Shown here: in pieces, positions 52,561 through 61,300 of the stretch | Layout: each line of letters opens with the position of its first letter | How positions within the stretch are numbered: position 1 is the first letter of the stretch | Assembly: GCF_007997015.1 (NCBI RefSeq) | Contig: NZ_VOSM01000002.1 | Location: 496,001-560,000 of the forward strand | Origin: Lujinxingia vulgaris | Lineage (GTDB): Bacteria; Myxococcota_A; Bradymonadia; Bradymonadales; Bradymonadaceae | Reading direction: 5' to 3' | Length of the DNA: 64,000 nt | The notes under the pieces: generated by a model | Databases searched by the model: none | The model's input: only the letters and a program-made list of their open reading frames with translations | Told to the model about the DNA's origin: nothing | Translations under genes and position numbers: made by a program

Positions 52561-53152
52561 ACTCTTTGAATCACTTTCCATAGTGCGTGACACATTTGAG
52601 GACATGGGCACGGCATGGGCGCTGGTAGGGGGCCTGGCCGTCTCCTGCTATGTTGATCCCCGTTTCACGCGTGACATTGACGTCGCAGTCGCAGTGAAGA
52701 ACGACGCTGACGCGGAGTCGTTTCTCCATGGGTGGCAATCGCGGGGCTATGTGCTTTCCGCGGTGATGGAACAGGATGCGGTGGGGCGGCTATCCACAGC
52801 GCGCACGACACGCGAGCGCAGCCAGGAGTGGGTCTATGTCGACCTGCTCTTTGCCTCGTCCGGCATCGAAGTGGAAATTGTTGAGCAAGCTCAGGCGATA
52901 GCGGTGATCCCCGAGGTTGTGATTCCAGTGGCGCGGCCCGGTCATCTTTTCGCGCTGAAACTTCTGTCGGAGTCTGCGGATGAGCGTCCTCAGGATGCGA
53001 TGGATTTGAGATCGTTGCGCGAGATCATCGTCGGAGAAGAGCGAAAGGCGGCCGAAGAGGCGACGCGGCTGATCATGGACCGAGGTTATGGGCGCGGCCG
53101 TGATTTGTCGTCCCGGCTAAAGCATACTTTGAGAGAGGGTGATCTGGGCTGA
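52550..53152 (+). CDS. Nucleotidyltransferase of AbiEii / MNT-like type
   Basis: A 200-residue protein. WALVGGLAVSCYVDPRFTRD then IDVAVAV fits the GG-x(8-12)-R-x-T-x-DxD pattern of DUF1814/AbiEii-type nucleotidyltransferases, and a later VYVDLLFASSG supplies the third acidic residue. Such enzymes block translation by adding nucleotides to tRNA or modify a partner toxin. The GTG start is 5 bp after GGAG and lies inside the upstream gene's 3' end. The two genes form an overlapping toxin-antitoxin-like pair; the direction of toxicity is not shown by sequence. Confidence 0.8.
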   Translation: MINELFESLSIVRDTFEDMGTAWALVGGLAVSCYVDPRFTRDIDVAVAVKNDADAESFLHGWQSRGYVLSAVMEQDAVGRLSTARTTRERSQEWVYVDLLFASSGIEVEIVEQAQAIAVIPEVVIPVARPGHLFALKLLSESADERPQDAMDLRSLREIIVGEERKAAEEATRLIMDRGYGRGRDLSSRLKHTLREGDLG

Positions 53153-53226
53153 TATGTGTGAAGCCGAGGGTGGCGTGCGCGCAATGGATGAACTGCGGCA
53201 CGCGCGTCATCGTAATGGCACTCATC

Positions 53227-53264
53227 AAAAACGCCCCCGCTGCGAGAGCAGCGGGGGCGTTTTT
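53227..53264. terminator. Bidirectional intrinsic terminator between NTase and nrfA
   Basis: AAAAACGCCCCCGCTGC-gaga-GCAGCGGGGGCGTTTTT, shared by two converging genes. The hairpin is identical to that at 52128-52165. Confidence 0.92.
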
Positions 53265-53293
53265 GTTCGTCGAGGTTGTCTCTACGGATGCCC

Positions 53294-54814
53294 TCAGTAG
53301 ACGCCGGCCGGCGCCTCTTCGGCGGGCGTGACACCCTCGATGGGGGCGGGCTCAGGTTTGACGGGCTTTTCGGTGCCCACCTCCGCGCCTTCGACGTGAT
53401 CGGGGCGAGTGGCGCCCTCGGCTTCGAGCTTTTGGATGATGCGGCGGGCTTCGAGCTGGGCCTGGCGGGCCTGGTCGATGGAGTCGGCCAGCACGCGGGC
53501 GGCTTCTTGAGGGGCGTGGAAGCCGCGGGAGTTCTCGGAGTACACCCAGTCGAGGCGGAATTGGGCCTCGCGGTGGAGTTTGTAGGCCTCTTCGAGATCT
53601 TCGGGGGTGGCGCCCATGGCGCGGGCAAGGGCCAGGTCGTCCATCATCTCAACGAGCGCGTTGGAGGCGCGGTCGATCAGCCCCTGGGTGGTGTCCTGGA
53701 TGGTGTGCACGCGGTCGCGAAGATCGGACTCAGAGCCGCCGTGGCAGGTCATGCAGCTCGACGCCATATCGAGCAGCGGGGAGCGCACGTGGTGGTTGCT
53801 GACCTTCATCGCGCCCATACGCTCGTAGGGCATGTGGCAGTCGGCGCAGGCCACGCCGGCGGCGGCGTGGGTGCCGGCGTTGTAGAGCTCAAACTCGGGG
53901 TGCTGGGCCTTGAGCATCGGGGTGCCGGTATAACCATGCGTCCAGTCGTTGAAGCCGACTTCGTCGTAATAAGCGATCTCGTTGTCGATGTTGATGCCCT
54001 GGGCCCAGGGGTAGATCACGTGCTTGTCCTGCGGGTCGAAGTAGTACTCGACGTGGCACTGGCCGCAGACAAAGGTGCGCATCTCCTGGCGCGACGCATC
54101 GCGGTTGACGTCGTAGTCTTCGATGCCGCGCTCATGCTTCATCAGCGCGGCGATGCCGGCCTTAAAGGCCGGGCGGCTCACGCGCAGGCTCATCGTCTCG
54201 GGGTTATGGCAGTCGACGCAGGCCACGGGGTGCTCAATGAGTTTTTCGCCAGAATCGTCGACGATGTTGCGGGCCTCCTCGTAGGGCATGCCGCTCATCT
54301 TCACAAAACCCGCCCAGACGTCGCCGTCGCCGGCGAAGCGGTAGGCGGGGATCACCGAGGCGTGGCAGTGCAGGCAGGCGCCGGGCTGCTGAAAGTCGGT
54401 GACGCGCTCGGTCTCTTCCTGGTCGAGCAGCATGTAGGCGTGGCCGCGGGCCTCGCGGTAGTCGACCGAGAAGGCGTAGCCGGACCACATCTTTTTGAGC
54501 CAGGGATCTTTGTCGAGCTTCTGCATCGGCACTGCATCCGAGCCACCGTAGCGGGTGCGCTCATGGTCGACGGTGCGCATGTACGAGTCGTACTGGTGGG
54601 GCCAGTTCTGCGCCCAGATCTTCGGATCGACGGTCTCATCATCGACTTCGACGACGCGGTAGAAGGGGGTCTGGCCCTCGGTGCGGCGCTCAAAGATGTT
54701 CATGAGCAGCGCGACGATGATGATGGTGACCCCGGCGGTGAGCGCCACCGCGACGATGTAGCCGCGTTGAAGGGGGAACTTTTTACGAGGGGTTTCCGAA
54801 GATTTCTGGCTCAT
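53294..54814 (-). CDS. nrfA: Cytochrome c nitrite reductase, pentahaem catalytic subunit
   Basis: About 506 residues. Five haem sites in order: CLHCH, CVDCH, CGQCH, CADCH, CMTCH. The first, active-site haem uses CxxCH instead of the usual CxxCK, as in some known NrfA. Substrate residues are in place: Arg in DYREARGHAYML, Tyr in CHVEYYF and His in QHPEFEL. It reduces nitrite to ammonium in the periplasm. The N-terminal hydrophobic helix (~20-40) looks like an uncleaved anchor or signal; a ~45-residue Pro/Glu-rich tail is unusual. The start is the third of three ATGs, with GGAG 7 bp upstream. nrfH is 69 bp upstream. Confidence 0.93.
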   Translation of the reverse strand: MSQKSSETPRKKFPLQRGYIVAVALTAGVTIIIVALLMNIFERRTEGQTPFYRVVEVDDETVDPKIWAQNWPHQYDSYMRTVDHERTRYGGSDAVPMQKLDKDPWLKKMWSGYAFSVDYREARGHAYMLLDQEETERVTDFQQPGACLHCHASVIPAYRFAGDGDVWAGFVKMSGMPYEEARNIVDDSGEKLIEHPVACVDCHNPETMSLRVSRPAFKAGIAALMKHERGIEDYDVNRDASRQEMRTFVCGQCHVEYYFDPQDKHVIYPWAQGINIDNEIAYYDEVGFNDWTHGYTGTPMLKAQHPEFELYNAGTHAAAGVACADCHMPYERMGAMKVSNHHVRSPLLDMASSCMTCHGGSESDLRDRVHTIQDTTQGLIDRASNALVEMMDDLALARAMGATPEDLEEAYKLHREAQFRLDWVYSENSRGFHAPQEAARVLADSIDQARQAQLEARRIIQKLEAEGATRPDHVEGAEVGTEKPVKPEPAPIEGVTPAEEAPAGVY

Positions 54815-54883
54815 CATCATACTCCAAAAGACGGGCGGTCGAGGCGCTCAGGTCGTTGTGCGTAGATCGGGGGGCGGCAGGCG

Positions 54884-55354
54884 TCAGAAGCGCTGGGGGC
54901 GCTGGTGTCCGGCGTGGCCGACGTTGAAGTGACAGTTGACGCACTGCGGGTTGTTGTCCTCGTCGATAATGGGGTGGACGAGGTCGCCGTGGCAGCTGAT
55001 GCACTGGTTCTGCAACACGCGCTGGTTGCGCGGGATGATCTGGATGGGCTCGTAGAAGTTGTCGAAGGTAAAAGCCCAGGCATGCCGAAAGCCGTTGTCG
55101 GCCTTGGAGATGTATTTGGGGATCAGCCCGTTGGGCGTGTGGCAGTCGTTGCAGGTGGCGACATTCTGGTGGCTGGACGCCATCCAGGAATCGTACTGGG
55201 GCTGCATGATGTGGCAGTTGGCGCAGACCAGCGGGTCGTCCTGGAGGTAGGCGTGGCCGTCGGCATAGAGGAAAGTGAAGAGGCCGACGCCGACCAGAAC
55301 GCCGACCCCCACGGCCAGAAAGAGCCCGAATGCATGAGCGGGAATGTTGTTCAT
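54884..55354 (-). CDS. nrfH: Cytochrome c nitrite reductase small subunit (tetrahaem quinol oxidase)
   Basis: A 156-residue NapC/NirT-family protein: one N-terminal membrane helix (FGLFLAVGVGVLVGVGLFTF) and four haem sites CANCH, CNDCH, CISCH, CVNCH. The phrase CHIMQPQYDSWMASSHQN is typical of NrfH. It takes electrons from menaquinol and passes them to NrfA. The ATG is preceded by a weak ribosome site; a GTG three codons earlier is possible. It heads the nrfHA operon; I saw no FNR-type site upstream. Confidence 0.93.
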   Translation of the reverse strand: MNNIPAHAFGLFLAVGVGVLVGVGLFTFLYADGHAYLQDDPLVCANCHIMQPQYDSWMASSHQNVATCNDCHTPNGLIPKYISKADNGFRHAWAFTFDNFYEPIQIIPRNQRVLQNQCISCHGDLVHPIIDEDNNPQCVNCHFNVGHAGHQRPQRF

Positions 55355-55636
55355 AGATATCACTGCGTGAACAAAACGTGGACGTGCCCCGGAGGTGGTT
55401 CGGTCTATTCAGGGTGGAGGAGAGACTAGAAGCCGTCAAGGGTAAGGGCCGTGAAGCTCTGTAAAAGAGGTGGCGAGGGAATTTTTTGATGAGGGCGATG
55501 AGGCCGGGGGCGCTCGACGTTGACCGCGAGGTGAATCTTGAAGGAATAATGATTGAATACATGCGTGCAGGAGCGCGTCGATGAGCATTCGCGCAGCGCT
55601 ATCGTGGAGTGGCCCGGGCCTTAAGAGGAGATGAAA

Positions 55637-56167
55637 ATGATGAAGCGGTGGATGATGGTGGTCGCCCTCTGTGCGGGGGTGAGCGGCTGCGGGCTGGTGG
55701 AGCAGGTCGAGGCCCTTGACGCCGAGCATAGCGGCGTGGATCGCGGCTACGACGAAGGCACGCAGTGCCGGGGCTTGCAGGATAAGCTCAACGACTGTCG
55801 CCTGGGCCGGCTCTGGACCGACCCGCAGGACTCGCCCGACTGCGAAGAGAGCTACTTTGAGAATGAGGTGCGCGACTGCCAGCTCGGCTGCATGCTCAAC
55901 GCCACCTGTGAGGCGCTCGGGCGCAGCTTATGCTCGCTGGGCGGTGAGAGGGTCAGTGATTGTCTGCGCGCCTGTGAGCCCGATCGCGTCTGCCCGGACG
56001 GCACACCGGTGAGTCATCAGCAGTATTGCGACGGGGTGGAGGACTGCGCCGATGGCTCCGATGAGCCTGCGGAGTGCGAGGCATTTATGCCCTTCTTGTT
56101 CTGCGAGGACCCGGACTTCTACGAGGATCGTTATACGCCTGATGAAGATGATGATGACGACGATTGA
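55637..56167 (+). CDS. Lipoprotein with LDL-receptor class A-like module
   Basis: A 176-residue protein. The signal peptide ends in the lipobox GVSGC. Eight or so cysteines lie in the first part; residues ~117-145 read CPDGTPVSHQQYCDG then VEDCADGSDEPAEC, the LDLa pattern with the calcium-binding CDG..DC.DGSDE. It ends in a run of seven to eight aspartates. It is likely a surface lipoprotein that binds calcium and a ligand. The start is taken at the ATG 6 bp after GAGGAG. Confidence 0.78.
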   Translation: MMKRWMMVVALCAGVSGCGLVEQVEALDAEHSGVDRGYDEGTQCRGLQDKLNDCRLGRLWTDPQDSPDCEESYFENEVRDCQLGCMLNATCEALGRSLCSLGGERVSDCLRACEPDRVCPDGTPVSHQQYCDGVEDCADGSDEPAECEAFMPFLFCEDPDFYEDRYTPDEDDDDDD

Positions 56168-56281
56168 GGGGGATACTCGCTGGGGGGGGGGCAGCGTTCT
56201 TCGCGAGGCTGTGCTGTGCAGTAGGTGCGCCACGGGTTATAAAGGTGGGCAGAACAATGTTTTCGCCTCGGGAGAGCGGCG

Positions 56282-56797
56282 ATGGATGCGAAAGAGGTGT
56301 TGAACAAGTTGCAGGCCCAGCTCAAAGGTCTCTTTGAGTCGGGGACGCGCTACCAGGTCGAGAAGATCGGGGTGGTGGTGGGCTTTCTGGTGCTGGTGAT
56401 TGCCAGCGTGGGCTGGGCGATGAGCGGTCCGGACGATGGCAATGAGCTCGGGGCGAGTTTTGGGGATGAGGAGCTGACCAGCCAGCTGGAGCGTCGGCAG
56501 TATTATATTGAGAATAAGGGGAGCAAAGACTGGACCGACGTGCGGGTGGTCTTTGATCGCAAGTACCTCTACACCGCCGAGCGGGTGGAGGGCGGGGAGC
56601 GTCTGACGCTGAACGCCGAGTCGCTGCGCTATTTTTACCATATCCCCAGGCCCTGGGGGCGTCAGGACTGGGAGCGGCTGGCCGAAGAAGAGCCGCCCGG
56701 GGTGCAGCCGGCGGCGTCGTACAGCCCGAGCTTTGTGCAGATTCGCACCGAGCAGGGGCGCATCGATCTTAACGTCGATGGCGAGCGCAGCCGGTGA
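56282..56797 (+). CDS. Hypothetical single-pass membrane protein upstream of hemW
   Basis: 171 residues. One membrane helix (IGVVVGFLVLVIASVGWAM) after a short cytoplasmic N-terminus, then a ~110-residue extracytoplasmic part with YYIENKGSKDWTDVRVVFDR, an immunoglobulin-like or FxxN-type strand pattern. No family recognised. Its stop overlaps the hemW start by 4 bp (GTGA), so the two are coupled in translation. GGGAG precedes the ATG. Confidence 0.7.
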   Translation: MDAKEVLNKLQAQLKGLFESGTRYQVEKIGVVVGFLVLVIASVGWAMSGPDDGNELGASFGDEELTSQLERRQYYIENKGSKDWTDVRVVFDRKYLYTAERVEGGERLTLNAESLRYFYHIPRPWGRQDWERLAEEEPPGVQPAASYSPSFVQIRTEQGRIDLNVDGERSR

Positions 56798-58026
56798 GTG
56801 AGGCCGACGTTAGCGCAACGCATGTGAGATCGGGGGAGATCGGCGTGTACGTGCACGTGCCTTTTTGCGAGCGGCTCTGCCCCTACTGCGACTTTGCGGT
56901 CTCGGTGCAGCGGGAGATCCCGCACGAGGCCTATGTGGCGCGGGTGGCCGCCGAGCTTAATGCGCGGGCCGGGGAGTTTGAGGGTTACGAGGCGGTGACC
57001 CTTTATGTGGGCGGGGGAACGCCCTCGCTGCTCTCTGGCGAGGCGCTGGGGGCGCTTTTTGAGGCGGTGCGGGATGTTGTGAGCGTGCAAAAGGGCGCGG
57101 AGGTCACCCTGGAGGCCAACCCCAACCAGCTCAGCGCGGCGAGCCTCGAGACCTGGCGCGCGCTGGGGGTGGAGCGCTTAAGCGTGGGGTGTCAGAGCTT
57201 TCAGGATGCGCAGCTCAAGGCGCTGCGGCGCAACCACTCAGCGACGCAGGCCATCGAGGGGGTGGAGCGGGCGCTGGAGGTGATGGAGCGCGTCTCGCTC
57301 GACCTGATGTTTGGAGTGCCCGATCAGACGATGGCCGCCTGGGAGGCCGACCTCGCCATCATGCAGAGGCTGGTGGAGGAGCAGGGGCTCGACCACGTGA
57401 GCGCGTACAACCTGACGGTGGAGCCGGGCACAGCGTTCTGGATTCGGCGAAAGCGCGGCAGCCTGCACCTCCCCGATGAAGATGCGAGCGCGGCCTTTCT
57501 GGAGCGTCTGGTCGAGTGCACCGCCGAGGTGGGCCTGTGGCGCTACGAGGTCTCCAACTTTGCGGTGCCGGGCGGGGAGAGCCGCCACAACAGCGGCTAC
57601 TGGCTACGCAGGCCCTATGTGGGCGTGGGGGTGGGGGCGCATAGCCTGCGGGTGGCCGCAGACGGGCGCTCGTGGCGGCGCGCCAACGCGCGAAAATACG
57701 CGAGCTACATGTCGCAAAATGACCCGGGGGCGCCCGAGAGTGAGGAGGCGCTGAGCGCGCGGGAGTCCTTTGCGGAGCATCTTTTTCTGGGGGCGCGAAG
57801 TCGGCTGGGGCTCGACCTTTCGGGGCTTTTTGAGCGTTACGCCGGCGTGCTCTCGGAAGCGGATAAGGTGCGGGTTGGCGAAGCCATCAACGGCCTGGCG
57901 ACCCTGGGGCTTCTGGAGCGGCCAGAAGGCTCGCCGCACCTGTGGCGGCCGACGTTGCGGGGGCTGGATCTGGGCGATACGGTCGCCGAGCGTCTCTATC
58001 TGGCGGCGACACCCGACGCGCATTGA
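56794..58026 (+). CDS. hemW: Radical SAM haem chaperone HemW-like
   Basis: A 410-residue radical SAM protein. The 4Fe-4S site is CERLCPYC (CxxxCxxC); GGGTPSLL, ANPNQLS, RLSVGCQSFQDAQLKAL and DLMFGVPDQT are the family's later landmarks, and SRHNSGYWLRRPYVGVGVGA matches the HemN/HemW C-terminal core. The CxxxCxxC lacks the fourth cysteine that marks true HemN oxygen-independent coproporphyrinogen oxidase, so it is HemW, a haem-trafficking protein, not an enzyme of haem synthesis. The GTG start overlaps the upstream membrane protein gene by 4 bp. Confidence 0.88.
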   Translation: MSEADVSATHVRSGEIGVYVHVPFCERLCPYCDFAVSVQREIPHEAYVARVAAELNARAGEFEGYEAVTLYVGGGTPSLLSGEALGALFEAVRDVVSVQKGAEVTLEANPNQLSAASLETWRALGVERLSVGCQSFQDAQLKALRRNHSATQAIEGVERALEVMERVSLDLMFGVPDQTMAAWEADLAIMQRLVEEQGLDHVSAYNLTVEPGTAFWIRRKRGSLHLPDEDASAAFLERLVECTAEVGLWRYEVSNFAVPGGESRHNSGYWLRRPYVGVGVGAHSLRVAADGRSWRRANARKYASYMSQNDPGAPESEEALSARESFAEHLFLGARSRLGLDLSGLFERYAGVLSEADKVRVGEAINGLATLGLLERPEGSPHLWRPTLRGLDLGDTVAERLYLAATPDAH

Positions 58027-58323
58027 TCGCGGCGGTGGGGGAGGATGAGGTCTGCTGGTCAGGCTCGTCCTTGAGGTCTGTGCGGCGTGTTCGGTGGGCG
58101 CGTGGAGGCTCTGAGATGGGTCATCTTGATGCGGCGAGTGAGGTTTTTTGAGCCTCAGTTTGCGGCGTTAAGTGTAATGTTTTCAAGGGTTTAGGCATGT
58201 GTTCGGCGCGGCGGCTAAAAGCGGTGACCGATTAAAATAGATCGAAATGAAGGCGGCTGCGTACAAGGTGGTAGGGCGCGGTGCGCCGGTTGACGTTTAA
58301 ACGACCTGGATGACGAGGAAAGG

Positions 58324-61300
58324 ATGCGAGCGATGAGCGCGGGCAGATGGGTAGCGGTGATGATGGCGGCAGCGCTGATGGTGGGGTGCGGCTCCAAGCG
58401 CTCGTCGGTGGATGGGCTGGCCGAGGGGCAACTCGGCGATACCGAGGCGCCGCCGTCGATGGGCGGCGTACTCGGTGATGATGAGGGGTACGAGATGGTG
58501 AAAGCGGTGCGCGGTGAGCAGCTCACTGAGGAGGAGATTTCGAGTTTGCTGGCGAGGCTGGAGCCGCTGGAGGCAAAAGAGGGCGATGAGGTTGAGTTTC
58601 GGCGTCGCAGCGACACGCTGCCGCCGGCGGTGCCTGGAAAAGAGGTCAGCGAGGCGTGGCCGCCGGATCTGACGCAGGTGGTGAGCGAAGCGCCCGAGGC
58701 CGGTGCGCTCGAAGTGCTGGCGTTTCGGCCCGAGGGGGCGGTGGAGGGGCCGATTCAACTCTCGGTGGGCTTTAGCCGCCCGATGATCGCGGTGGGGCAG
58801 GTCGGCGAAGCTGAGGCGCCGGATATCACGATCGAGCCGCAGCCGGAGGGGAGGTGGCGCTGGCTGGGTACACGCACCGCTGTGTACGAGGTGAGTGAGG
58901 CGTGGCCGCGGGCCACGGCCTATGAGGTGGAGGTGGCCGCCGGCGCGACCTCGGTCGATGGTTCGACGTTGGAAAAAGCCGTGCGATTCGGGTTTGAGAC
59001 GCCGCCTGCCGAAGTTAGCGCGGTGTATCCGAGCTACGGGGTGCAGGCGGCCGATGCGCCGGTGCACGTGGTGTTTAGCCAGCCGGTTCCCGACACGATG
59101 GCCTCGAAGATCACGGTGTTGGCGGGTCGTAAGACCATCGCGATGCGTCATGTCAGCGGGGAGGAGGCTACCAAACTACAAAAAACCGATAGCGTGAAGG
59201 GGGCGGCTGACGAGGGGCGCGTGCTCACGCTTGTGCCCACCGAGAACTACCCCGACGACGCGACGGTGCAGGTGACGGTGGCCGCGCCGATCGAGAGCAA
59301 AGAGGGGCCGCTTCTGGGGCAGGAGGGCCGTGAGGCGAACTTTCGGGTGCGCGGGGCGTTTCAGGTCGAAAGCATCGGATGCTACGTCTCCGAGCCCTGT
59401 CCGCCTGGACGTCAGCTCAATGTGAAGCTGACCAACCCCATCGCTTCCGACACCGAGTTTGAAGACCTGGTGAAGGTGACTCCGGAGGTGCCCAACCTTC
59501 AGATCAGCGGGGGGAGTGACCACCTCTGGCTCAACGGCGACTTTCTGCCGAAGACGACCTACGCCTTTGAGGTTCGCGCCGGCCTTGTGGATGCCTTCGG
59601 ACAGCCACTGAAAGGGGACCGCAGTGGGCAGGTGGAGATAGGGGCCTACCCGGCCTTTGTGGCCGGGCCTCCGTCGGACATGCTCGTGTTGCCCAAAAAT
59701 CCCGCAGCGAGCCTGCCGGTGATGCTCGGTGGCCTTCGCTCGTTGCGGGCGCGGGTCTTTAAGGTGGAGGCGGCGCACTATCCGGCGTTCTTGCACTCGC
59801 GCTCGGAGCCGGCGCACTTTCCGGCGTTCTTGCACTCGAGCTCGGGGCCGGCGCGAATTGGCGAGCTCGTAGACACGCAGATGTTCCGCTTTCGCGGCGA
59901 GGAGGTCGACGCGCGCCATGAGGTCGAGGTGGTGTTGAGCAAGGCGCTCAACAGCGCGGGGACCGGTCAGGTGATGGTGGTGCTCGACGAGCCGACGCCC
60001 TGGCCGAACCATCGCCGGCGGCACGAGGGGCCGAGTTGGTCGTACTGGGTGCAGGTCACGGATCTGGGGCTCGATCTGACCAGCGATCAGCGTACGTTGG
60101 AGGGGCGGGTGACCCTCCTGAGCAGCGGTCAGCCGACGAAGGGCGTACAGGTTGTGGTGGATGGCCAGGAGGTTGCCCGCGTGAATGACCACGGGCACTT
60201 TTCGGTGGATGTCCCCACGGATGCGGCGGTTCTGGAGGTGCGCCAGGGCGGTGGTGATGTGGTGATGATGCCGCCCAACGCGCAGACGGGCTGGTGGTCG
60301 GAGCGCGAATGGAACCGTCTCGAACGGCCGGAGCGCGACCAGGCGGTGTGGTATGTGATCGACGACCGAGGCATGTACAAACCCGGCGAAACCGTCACCC
60401 TCAAAGGTTGGGTACGCGCCCGTGAGCCGGGGCCGCGAGGGACGCTCACGTCGCTTGGTGGTGCGCAGCGGGTGACCTATCGGGTGCGGGAGTCGCGGGG
60501 CAATGAGATCACCAGCGGCACTGTCGATCTCGACGCGTTCGGCGGCTTTGAGTTCGACGTGGAGCTCGCCGACAACGTCAACCTGGGCTGGGCACATGTG
60601 CAACTCTCCGTGGATGGCGAGGCGGCCGGGACGACCACCGCACACAGTTTCCAGATTCAGGAGTTTCGTCGGCCGGAGTATGAGGTGAGCGCACGCGCGA
60701 TTGGCGAGCCGCATCGCGCCGGCGAAGAGAGCCGTTTCGAAGTCGAGGCGGCCTATTATGCCGGTGGCGGCCTTGCCGGAGCGCCGGTGACCTGGCGTTT
60801 TGCGGAGAGCGCGGCCGGCTACACCCCGCCAGACAATGAGGGGTGGACCTTTGGCGCGTGGCGGCCCTACTGGGGGCATTGGGGCTGGCAGCCTCCGTCG
60901 GAGCCGCAGGTCGTGCCCGAGGCGTTGCGCGGCGGCCACCAGAGCGTGACGGACGCCCGGGGCATCTCGGCGCTCGACCTCAGCTGGGAGGCTCCCGATG
61001 ACGGCCTTCCTCGCCGCGTGCAGGCCACGATGTCGGTGATGGACGTCAACCGCCAGAGCTGGGAGGCCAGCGCCAGCGCGCTGGTGCACCCGGCGGCGGC
61101 CTACGTGGGGCTCAAGAGTGAGCAGACCTTCGTGCAGCGCGGTGAGGCCTGGGAGGTGCTCACGCGTGTGGTCGACGTGGATGGCGCTGAGGTTGAAGGG
61201 GCCAGCGTCGAGGTTGTGCTCTACCTGGCGCGCACCCCCTGGAGCTTCACGGTCGAAGACGCCGAAGAGTTCGCGCGGTGTACGCCAGATGGTGAGGGGC

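Noticed and set aside
56794-58026. Oxygen-independent coproporphyrinogen III oxidase (HemN)
   Set aside because: The cluster motif is CxxxCxxC without the extra cysteine of HemN, and the length and C-terminus fit HemW.
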